NCBI GenBank assembly: GCA_019084435.1
Contig: JAHRFV010000034.1
Span: forward strand, 1 to 8,352
Direction: 5' to 3'
Source: Dethiosulfatibacter sp.
Lineage (GTDB): Bacteria > Bacillota_A > Clostridia > Tissierellales > Dethiosulfatibacteraceae
DNA: 8,352 bases
The notes beneath the pieces are model-generated. The model was not told the DNA's origin. It searched no databases and saw nothing but the letters and a program-made list of their open reading frames with translations. A program made the translations under genes and the position numbers. Positions 1 through 5,727 of the stretch are shown here, piece after piece; the stretch's first letter is position 1, and each line of letters begins with the position of its first letter.

Positions 1-254
1 ACAGATTCCAATAAGTACTGAAGACCCTAATAACCCAGATCCAACCCAGCCCAGTAATGGAGATTATTTTGAAGTCACTTTGGTGATTCCCCCAGGCTCT
101 TCTGTCTCCAATCAAACCATTATTCACCAAAATATCTCCTATTGATTGAGCAGAAGAGCCTGGGGGAATCACCAACGTGACTTCAAAATAATCTCCATTA
201 CTGGGCTCGGTTGGATCTGGGTTATTAGGGTCTTCAGTACTTATTGGAATCTGT
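1..254. repeat. 104-bp inverted repeat with 46-bp spacer
   Basis: Positions 1-104 are the reverse complement of 151-254 (position i pairs with 255-i), with only two mismatches, at 47/208 and 79/176. The spacer is 105-150. The right arm and spacer together form a sensible stretch of the minus-strand MltG-like gene, whereas the left arm simply re-reads that gene backwards. In the gene's frame one mismatch changes a codon (GAG versus CAG) and the other is silent (ACG versus ACT). Because the repeat touches the first base of the window it may extend further left. The simplest reading is a fold-back or chimeric contig end; a true genomic inverted duplication cannot be ruled out. Confidence 0.93.
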
Positions 255-430
255 TCTGTTGTTGGTGCTGGTTCTGAACTTTGAATCGGATCCTTATTCA
301 CATCAAAACTAAATAATATGTTGAATCTCCAAATCAGAATAATTGCAATTGCAATTACCACTGTCAAAATTATTGCATAGTCGGTAGCTTCATAAAAAAA
401 ATCTCTGATTGCGTTGATTAGTCGTCTCAA
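1..430 (-). CDS. Small membrane-anchored MltG/YceG-like protein, partial, 3' end scrambled by inverted repeat
   Basis: Read from a TTG at 430 with GGAG at 441-444 (10-nt spacing), the frame stays open to the window edge. Residues 1-109 look genuine: a short basic start (MRRLINAIRDFF), one membrane helix at about residues 18-34, a Pro/Glu/Thr/Asn-rich linker at about 47-79, then a LysM-like segment at about 80-109 containing IPPGSSAQSIGDIL and NNGLIGD. The pattern 'IPxGSSxxxIxxxLxxNGLI' is typical of the N-terminal domain of endolytic transglycosylase MltG and of the short, catalytic-domain-free MltG-like proteins seen in Clostridia. Beyond residue 109 (positions 104-1) the reading is the fold-back copy of the gene's own opposite strand and should not be trusted. 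Upstream in-frame TTG at 481 gives a longer form, but it overlaps the predicted promoter, so 430 is preferred. Whether the full protein had a lytic domain cannot be seen. Confidence 0.62.
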   Translation of the reverse strand, partial: MRRLINAIRDFFYEATDYAIILTVVIAIAIILIWRFNILFSFDVNKDPIQSSEPAPTTEQIPISTEDPNNPDPTEPSNGDYFEVTLVIPPGSSAQSIGDILVNNGLIGDRRAWGNHQSDFKIISITGLGWIWVIRVFSTYWNL

Positions 431-463
431 TATGAAATCACTCCATTCACTATTATCAAGTCT

Positions 464-492
464 AATATACCATAATATCAAGCCTTGTTCAA
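464..492 (-). promoter_or_regulatory. Promoter for the MltG-like gene (extended -10)
   Basis: On the minus strand TTGAAC (487-492) is followed after 17 bp by TATATT (464-469), preceded by TG one base upstream (TGGTATATT), an extended -10 element. Transcription would start near 457, giving a leader of about 27 nt that includes the GGAG at 441-444 before the TTG start at 430. The geometry supports both the promoter and the chosen start codon. Confidence 0.6.
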
Positions 493-504
493 TATTAATA
501 ATAT

Positions 505-532
505 TTCATTCGCACAAGAAATAGAATATAAT
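505..532 (+). promoter_or_regulatory. Probable promoter for the rlu-kinase pair
   Basis: A perfect TATAAT lies at 527-532, with a weak -35 match TTCATT at 505-510 (16-bp spacing). Transcription would start near 539, leaving a short leader with AGAGG at 551-555, five bases before the ATG at 561. The -35 boxes of this promoter and the opposing one are about 12 bp apart, so the two may compete or share regulation. The -10 is convincing; the -35 is poor. Confidence 0.42.
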
Positions 533-560
533 AAAAACATAATTTAGAAAAGAGGTTCAC

Positions 561-1490
561 ATGATAGAATTAAACATATCAAAAAACGATGAGAATCAAA
601 GGCTGGACAGATTTATCAAAAAATATCTGAACGATGCACCTAAGTCATTTATTTACAAAATGATCCGTAAAAAAAACATCAAGGTAAATGACAGCAGGAC
701 ATCAATCGATTATTTTCTGAAAGAGGGAGATATTGTTAAACTATATATATCCGACGATGTTGTAGAAAAATACAGAAATCAAGAAATGCACATAGAGACG
801 GGTTTAAACCTAGATATAATTTATGAAGATGAGAATATTGTCCTAATAAATAAACCAAAGGGAATATCAGTTCAGCCGGAACAGGATGGAACAGCATCAT
901 TATTAGATGTATTGTTGAGTGAAATCGAATTTGAAGAGACAGATACATTCAGACCTGCATTTTGCAATCGTCTAGATAAAAATACAACAGGCATCATAAT
1001 AGCCGCAAAAACCTATGAGGCTCTTAAGCAGATTAACAAAGCGATAAAAGAAAGAAATGTCAAAAAAATCTACTGCACAATGGTTTTTGGCAGGATTGAT
1101 CAAGAAATCGAAATCGAGGGTTTTTTGCTTAAAGAAGATAATGAAAAAAAGGTCACTGTTTCAAAGCAGAAAAAAGAAGGATCGAAAGCTATCAAAACTA
1201 TTATTGTACCCAAGATTAGCAATGAGTCATTTACAGAGATTGAGGTTGATCTGGTCACCGGAAGAACCCATCAGATCAGAGCACACCTTCAGCATGTTGG
1301 ACACCCCTTGGTCGGAGATATGAAATACGGTGGTAAGTATAAACATCTGTCTACTCAATTTCTACATGCTGTAAGCATCAGATTTGTAAAAATCGGCGGG
1401 GATTTGGATTACTTAAACGGTAAATCTTTTTATGCACCACCACCATTATCCTATGAACAGCTAAAAAATGAGCTTTTTTCAACAAATTAA
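561..1490 (+). CDS. RluA-family pseudouridine synthase with S4 domain
   Basis: Probable cytoplasmic enzyme that isomerises specific uridines in RNA (most likely 23S rRNA) to pseudouridine. The 309-residue length fits S4-containing RluC/RluD-like enzymes. An S4 RNA-binding domain covers about residues 13-62, and the catalytic domain about 82-300. The catalytic aspartate is Asp139 in NRLDKNTTG (136-144); many relatives have HRLD at this place, and the Asn variant is familiar from clostridial paralogues. Other family blocks are INKPKGISVQP (96-106), GRTHQIRAHL (234-243) and HPLVGDMKYG (248-257). The ATG has AGAGG five bases upstream. The nucleoside kinase follows after 27 nt with no terminator, so the two are probably cotranscribed. 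The family assignment is firm; the target uridine cannot be told from sequence alone. Confidence 0.93.
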   Translation: MIELNISKNDENQRLDRFIKKYLNDAPKSFIYKMIRKKNIKVNDSRTSIDYFLKEGDIVKLYISDDVVEKYRNQEMHIETGLNLDIIYEDENIVLINKPKGISVQPEQDGTASLLDVLLSEIEFEETDTFRPAFCNRLDKNTTGIIIAAKTYEALKQINKAIKERNVKKIYCTMVFGRIDQEIEIEGFLLKEDNEKKVTVSKQKKEGSKAIKTIIVPKISNESFTEIEVDLVTGRTHQIRAHLQHVGHPLVGDMKYGGKYKHLSTQFLHAVSIRFVKIGGDLDYLNGKSFYAPPPLSYEQLKNELFSTN

Positions 1491-1517
1491 CGTATATCAA
1501 TTTTCTATGGAGGCGTT

Positions 1518-2996
1518 ATGAGCGACAATCAATTTTATAATGACAGAGATTTAAGGAAATATGTAAACACTTTAGTGTTGGTTTATCTGGAAGCTGTTTA
1601 CAGTCTCTATGATATACCTGATATCTATGTGGAATACTCTGTTAATAAAGGGCTTTACACCAAAATCAATGGTAAAGGCAGAATTGCCAGACATGAGGTA
1701 GATGAAATTAAAAAAGTTATGAATCAATTAATCGAGGCAGATATTACAATTATATCAAGTAATCATTCTAAAGACGAAGTGATAGAAATATTTAAGAGAC
1801 AAAAGATGTATGATAAGGTCAAACTTTTTTCAACTGTTTCACTTGATTCCATCAATCTGTATAGAATTAGAGATAATTACTTCAATGTTTTTGGTGAAAT
1901 GTTTGATTCAACTGGTCATGCAGTCAACTATGATCTGAAGCTTGCAGATAAAGGTATTGTTCTTCTCTTTCCAAGGAAAGAAGATAATTATTCTTTGCCG
2001 GAATATGAACACCAAGAAAAGCTTTTTAACATATTCATGGAGTCAGAAAATTGGGCTAAGCTACTAAAAGTTAGTGATGTGGGAGATCTGAATCTCAAAA
2101 TTAGAAATGAATCCATCAGTGATATCATCAGAGTCAGCGAAGCCTTGCATGAAAAAAAGATAGCGAGAATCGCAGATAATATATGTGATAGTGAAGCCAG
2201 GCTTATACTGATTGCAGGCCCTTCTTCATCCGGTAAAACAACCTTCGCCAATCGTTTGGGTATACAGCTGATGGTTAATGGAAAAGACTATATCACCATC
2301 TCACTCGATGACTATTTTGTTGATAGGGAGTTGACACCAAGAGATGAGTCTGGGAATTATGATTTCGATACAATTGATGCACTTGATATTCAACTGTTCA
2401 ACGAAGACCTGACTAAGTTATTGAGGGGAGAAATAGTTCGGATACCAACATTTGATTTTATGACAGGAAAAAGAAGATATGATAAAGAATTAATAAAGGT
2501 GAGAGCAGACCAATACATAGTCATTGAAGGCATCCACGGAATGAATGATAAACTGACAGAATCGATACCTGCCAAGGATAAGTACAAGATTTACATCAGT
2601 GCACTAACACAGCTTAATCTCGATGATCACAACAGAATCTCCACAACAGAACTAAGACTGATAAGAAGGATGATCAGAGACAATCAATTCAGAGGACATA
2701 ATGGGGAAAAAACGCTGGAACTATGGACAAATGTAGTAAAGGGTGAGAATCGATATATTTTCCCTTATCAAGAAAATGCAGACGTGATGTTCAACTCATC
2801 ACTAATTTATGAGTTGGCAGTATTGAAAAAATATGCATTGCCTGTTTTGGAAGAGATTGGGGAAAGCAGTCCCTACTATCTGGAAAAAGTAAGATTGCTG
2901 TCATTTCTGAGATATTTTAATGAAATAGAGGATGAGACAGTAATACCCAACACATCTATCATCAAGGAGTTCATAGGTGGCAGTTGCTTCCATTAA
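1518..2996 (+). CDS. Nucleoside kinase (uridine kinase/PRK-like) with ThrRS-SAD-like N-terminal region
   Basis: P-loop kinase expected to phosphorylate a nucleoside such as uridine in cytoplasmic salvage. Walker A is GPSSSGKT at residues 234-241; ISLDDYFVDR (261-270), EGIHG (337-341) and the arginine-rich DHNRISTTELRLIRR segment (370-384) match the uridine kinase/phosphoribulokinase fold. Residues about 15-155 resemble the second additional domain of threonyl-tRNA synthetase, as in the clostridial 'nucleoside kinase' family. From memory, typical members are about 550 residues and begin with a TGS-like domain; this one has 492 and lacks that domain. The start looks genuine: GGAGG at 1509-1513 lies four bases before the ATG, and the upstream gene ends at 1490. 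The 3' end overlaps the convergent rodA stop by four bases. The family is sure; the substrate is inferred. Confidence 0.88.
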   Translation: MSDNQFYNDRDLRKYVNTLVLVYLEAVYSLYDIPDIYVEYSVNKGLYTKINGKGRIARHEVDEIKKVMNQLIEADITIISSNHSKDEVIEIFKRQKMYDKVKLFSTVSLDSINLYRIRDNYFNVFGEMFDSTGHAVNYDLKLADKGIVLLFPRKEDNYSLPEYEHQEKLFNIFMESENWAKLLKVSDVGDLNLKIRNESISDIIRVSEALHEKKIARIADNICDSEARLILIAGPSSSGKTTFANRLGIQLMVNGKDYITISLDDYFVDRELTPRDESGNYDFDTIDALDIQLFNEDLTKLLRGEIVRIPTFDFMTGKRRYDKELIKVRADQYIVIEGIHGMNDKLTESIPAKDKYKIYISALTQLNLDDHNRISTTELRLIRRMIRDNQFRGHNGEKTLELWTNVVKGENRYIFPYQENADVMFNSSLIYELAVLKKYALPVLEEIGESSPYYLEKVRLLSFLRYFNEIEDETVIPNTSIIKEFIGGSCFH

Positions 2997-4105
2997 AATT
3001 CAAGGCCTTCTCTTTTTACAGCTACGGATAGTGCCAACCCGATGCTAATCATGTTGATAATCATAAATGTACCACCATAGCTGATAAAGGGCAGAGGAAG
3101 TCCTGTTACAGGAGTTAATCCCATCGTCATGCCAATATTTTCAAAAATATGGAAAAGCATCATGGCTGTTATGCCGATTACTATCATTGAACCGAACATA
3201 TCTTGCGCATGCTTAGCTATTCTAATTAGGCGATACATTAAAAATGTATACATAAGAATCAGAACGGAACCTCCAAAAAAGCCAAGCTCCTCACCAATAA
3301 CAGCAAAGATAAAATCAGTCTGTTTGGCTGGCAGGAATCCATACTGATTCTGTACACCCTGAAACAATCCTCGTCCATATATCAAACCAGACCCAATTGC
3401 CAGCTTAGATTGAAGCACTTGGTATCCGGTATCTTGAGGATCAAGACTTGGGTCAAGAAACACACGAATTCTATCTAGTTGATAATCCTCCAACGTCATA
3501 GCTAATATCGGTATCATAATAATACCAATAGCAAGGAAGAGTAGGAAATATTTCATATGAAGACCTGCGGCAAAAAGCATTGCAATAATGAAAAATACAA
3601 ACACCATACCTGTTCCGAAGTCAGGCTGTATGATAATCAAACCGATAGGAAAACCGGCTAAAATAAGGATTTTAATCAGGGTCATAGGATGATTGATACT
3701 ATCTTTATGAAGGTCAATGAATTTAGACAAAGAAAGAATTAGACCAAACTTTACTATTTCAGATGGTTGAAAAACCTGACCCCCTATAGACAACCATCGT
3801 CGAGCTCCCCATTGGTCTTCTCCGAACCCAAAGAAAAGTACAGCTAACAGCATCAAATTGCATATTATGTATATGGGTATATAAAATTTGCCATAGGCTT
3901 CGTAGTCGATAAATATTAGAACAACCATCACAACCAAACCAACGACAAATGACAGGATCTGTCTGTTGACATAGCGATCAGATCCTGCCGGTAAACTTGC
4001 GGTTGCGCTTTTGATCATGATGAACCCATATATTGCTAATGCTAGAACTGTAATAATTAATAAAAAATCAAATCTTTTCCAAAATTTCTTGTCGATTTTA
4101 ACCAT
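2993..4105 (-). CDS. rodA: Rod-shape peptidoglycan glycosyltransferase RodA (SEDS family)
   Basis: Integral membrane glycosyltransferase that polymerises lipid II into glycan strands during cell elongation, normally with a class B penicillin-binding protein. The 370 residues are mostly hydrophobic and fit the SEDS multi-helix topology. Conserved blocks include ARRWLSIG (101-108), FQPSEIVKF (112-120), TGYQVLQSKLAIGSGLIYGRG (start 227), TDFIFAVIGEELGF (263-276, Asp264 at the expected catalytic position) and TGLPLPFISYGG (334-345). The GYQ...IGSG...G and FLPAKQTDFIFA pattern favours RodA over FtsW or SpoVE; Gln262 replaces the usual His before TDF. GAGG (plus-strand 4111-4114) lies five bases before the ATG. 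No mreBCD or PBP2 gene is in the window. The gene follows the LUD gene by 44 nt and has its own promoter. Confidence 0.93.
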   Translation of the reverse strand: MVKIDKKFWKRFDFLLIITVLALAIYGFIMIKSATASLPAGSDRYVNRQILSFVVGLVVMVVLIFIDYEAYGKFYIPIYIICNLMLLAVLFFGFGEDQWGARRWLSIGGQVFQPSEIVKFGLILSLSKFIDLHKDSINHPMTLIKILILAGFPIGLIIIQPDFGTGMVFVFFIIAMLFAAGLHMKYFLLFLAIGIIMIPILAMTLEDYQLDRIRVFLDPSLDPQDTGYQVLQSKLAIGSGLIYGRGLFQGVQNQYGFLPAKQTDFIFAVIGEELGFFGGSVLILMYTFLMYRLIRIAKHAQDMFGSMIVIGITAMMLFHIFENIGMTMGLTPVTGLPLPFISYGGTFMIINMISIGLALSVAVKREGLEF

Positions 4106-4132
4106 TTTAACCTCGAGTTTTCAGATTAAACC

Positions 4133-4160
4133 ATTATATCATGTTTAAGCTAAAAACCAA
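4133..4160 (-). promoter_or_regulatory. Extended -10 promoter for rodA
   Basis: On the minus strand the sequence TGATATAAT (perfect TATAAT at 4133-4138 with TG one base upstream) lies just after the stop codon of the LUD gene. A partial -35, TTGGTT (4155-4160), is 16 bp upstream and falls within the last codons of the LUD gene. A start near 4126 would leave a leader of about 20 nt carrying the GAGG at 4111-4114. rodA could therefore be transcribed alone as well as by read-through from the LUD gene. Confidence 0.55.
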
Positions 4161-4782
4161 GTGTTTCTCCAACAATAATTACCTTGATTCTACCGGGGTT
4201 GCGATTAAATCGTGTGATCAATATTTGACCGCATACACAGTCTTTCACAAGGCAGTCGCTGCAAACACCAGACTTGTTGCATGGCGTGTCATAACCCAAT
4301 CGGATGGTATTGGGCGGTGTCGCAAAATTTCTGACTCTCTCAACAGCATTTTCCACAGTAGGCACTATCTTATTCATGCCCACAACGATGATTACATTTT
4401 TAGGGCCAAAACTCATTGCTGCGACTCTGTTTCCATTTCCGTCGATATTGACCAGCATGCCATCCTGGCTCACCGCATTAGAACTGGTCAGATAATAGTC
4501 TGAAAAAAAAGCTTCTTTCATTTTTTGAGTTCTTTCCTCTCCGGTAAACTTGTCTCTGTCCACCAATACATAGTTGCCATTTTCAAGTAAAGGTTTGATG
4601 CCCAATTCATTGAGTGATTCCGATCCGCCCCAGCTAATGCTTTTGCCTTCCTCGATGAAACTCAGCATCAGCTTCAAGGCTTCATCCTTGTTAGCGCAAT
4701 AGTAGCCTTCTATGTTTCTCTTTGCGAATTGCTTGATAACAGTCTGTGCCTTCAATTCATAACTCTTTTCTAAATGCGTCAT
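4150..4782 (-). CDS. Stand-alone LUD-domain (lactate utilization, DUF162) protein
   Basis: A 210-residue soluble protein made almost entirely of a LUD domain, the fold shared by LutB and LutC of the lactate-oxidation complex. Recognisable blocks are ISWGGSESLNELG (49-61), FSDYYLTSSNAVSQDGMLVN (start 93), GNGNRVAAMSFGPKNVIIVVG (start 115) and GMNKIVPTVENAVERVR (135-151). The C-terminal part has five cysteines close together (168, 174, 177, 182, 184), a pattern common in this orphan clade and suggestive of metal or Fe-S binding. No lutA, lutB or lactate permease gene is nearby, so a role in lactate oxidation is not supported by context; the function is unknown. The ATG has GGAGG (plus-strand 4789-4793) six bases upstream. 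It is first of a probable LUD-rodA unit and divergent from nfo. Confidence 0.85.
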   Translation of the reverse strand: MTHLEKSYELKAQTVIKQFAKRNIEGYYCANKDEALKLMLSFIEEGKSISWGGSESLNELGIKPLLENGNYVLVDRDKFTGEERTQKMKEAFFSDYYLTSSNAVSQDGMLVNIDGNGNRVAAMSFGPKNVIIVVGMNKIVPTVENAVERVRNFATPPNTIRLGYDTPCNKSGVCSDCLVKDCVCGQILITRFNRNPGRIKVIIVGETLGF

Positions 4783-4827
4783 AATTTTCCTCCAATAACA
4801 TAATATGTTAGCAATGCATCTTAATTT

Positions 4828-4856
4828 ATGATATTATAATTCCGAGAAAAATTCAA
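4828..4856 (-). promoter_or_regulatory. Probable promoter for the LUD gene
   Basis: On the minus strand TTGAAT (4851-4856) is followed after 17 bp by TATCAT (4828-4833). A start near 4821 gives a leader of about 40 nt ending with GGAGG six bases before the ATG. The -10 is an imperfect match, so confidence is moderate. Confidence 0.4.
4835..4840 (+). promoter_or_regulatory. -10 element probably serving nfo and the radical SAM genes
   Basis: A perfect TATAAT lies 36 bp before the nfo ATG. No good -35 box is found at 16-18 bp, and there is no TG extension, so this may need an activator or be weak. It sits only one base from the opposing -10 of the LUD promoter, so the two cannot easily be occupied at once. 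Confidence 0.35.
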
Positions 4857-4875
4857 AGAAAATTTAGGAGATCAC

Positions 4876-5727
4876 ATGATTAATATAGGAGCACACTTAT
4901 CAATCGCAAAAGGATTTGCTGCTGCAGCTCAAACAGCAGTTGATATAAACAGTGATACATTCCAGTATTTCCCTAGAAACCCAAGAGGTGGAGCTATAAA
5001 AAAGCTTGATGATGAAGATGTTAAAAGCTTTTTTGAGATTGTAAAGGTTAACAATTTAAGAAACATATTATCTCATGCACCCTATACTTACAATCTGAGT
5101 TCAATTAAGGAAGATGTCAGGAATTTTGCAAAGGATGCTTTCAGAGAAGACTTGGAAAGACTTGAGTTTTTGCCTGTCAATCTATACAATTTTCACCCTG
5201 GAAGCCACACAGGCAATGGAATCGACCTTGGAATAGAATATATTGTGGACATACTCAACGATATCATTACTGATGACATTACCTCGACTGTCTTGCTTGA
5301 GACAATGTCAGGAAAAGGAAGTGAAATAGGCAGTACCTTTGAAGAAATTGCTAAAATCATTGATGGCGTAAAACAAAAGGACAAATTGGGTGTCTGTATG
5401 GATTCGTGTCATATATTCAGTGCTGGATATGATATTATTTACGATCTGGATGGCGTATTGGAAAAATTTGACAGAATCATCGGGTTGGACAAGCTAAAGG
5501 GGATTCATTTGAATGACAGTTTGAAGCCGTTCAACGAAAACAAAGATAGACATGCAGGCCTAGGAGAGGGACTAATCGGACTAGAGCCACTCATTAATCT
5601 AATCACACATCAGAAATTAAAGAGACTTCCGTTTTATCTAGAAACACCATTTGAAGTAGAAGGGCATGAAAAAGAGATAAAAATGATAAAAGAAATCATA
5701 CAGGAAAGAGGTATATCATTTGAATAA
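4876..5727 (+). CDS. nfo: Endonuclease IV (AP endonuclease)
   Basis: Metal-dependent endonuclease that cuts DNA 5' of abasic sites and removes blocked 3' ends in base-excision repair. The 283 residues match the family length. The residues expected to bind the three zinc ions are all present: His67 (SHAPY), His107 (FHPGSH), Glu142 (LETMSGKGSEIG), Asp176 and His179 (MDSCHIFSAGYD), His211 (IHLNDS), Asp224 and His226 (DRHAGLGEG) and Glu256 (YLETP). The N-terminal IGAHLSIAKG is also characteristic. AGGAG (4866-4870) lies five bases before the ATG. The 3' end overlaps the radical SAM gene by 8 bp, so the two are likely cotranscribed and perhaps translationally coupled. Assignment is firm and the enzyme looks intact. 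Confidence 0.97.
   Translation: MINIGAHLSIAKGFAAAAQTAVDINSDTFQYFPRNPRGGAIKKLDDEDVKSFFEIVKVNNLRNILSHAPYTYNLSSIKEDVRNFAKDAFREDLERLEFLPVNLYNFHPGSHTGNGIDLGIEYIVDILNDIITDDITSTVLLETMSGKGSEIGSTFEEIAKIIDGVKQKDKLGVCMDSCHIFSAGYDIIYDLDGVLEKFDRIIGLDKLKGIHLNDSLKPFNENKDRHAGLGEGLIGLEPLINLITHQKLKRLPFYLETPFEVEGHEKEIKMIKEIIQERGISFE
5707..5722 (+). promoter_or_regulatory. Ribosome binding site and TTG start of the radical SAM gene
   Basis: AGAGG at 5707-5711, inside the end of nfo, is followed after eight bases by TTG at 5720-5722. The next in-frame ATG (5750) has no ribosome binding site and would remove the first ten residues. This decides the TTG as the start and creates the 8-bp overlap with nfo. Confidence 0.7.

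Noticed and set aside
1..145. Plus-strand frame reading through the left arm of the inverted repeat to a TGA at 143-145
   Set aside because: It is the fold-back copy of the minus-strand gene followed by antisense spacer, and ends in unrelated sequence; not an independent gene.
1..254. Inverted repeat as ends of an insertion sequence or integron-like element
   Set aside because: The 46-bp spacer has no room for a transposase, and the right arm and spacer are plain coding sequence of one gene.
340..357. Short ATTGCA-type tandem repeat
   Set aside because: It encodes the Ile/Ala-rich membrane helix of the MltG-like protein and is explained by codon use there.
3002..3016. AAGGCCTT palindrome followed by a T-rich run as a terminator for the kinase gene
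   Set aside because: The palindrome has no loop and only four base pairs per side, and it lies in rodA coding sequence; it cannot form a convincing terminator hairpin.
4141..4503. Open plus-strand frame of 120 codons opposite the LUD gene
   Set aside because: It is antisense to a well-supported gene, has no ribosome binding site, and the translation resembles no family I recognise.
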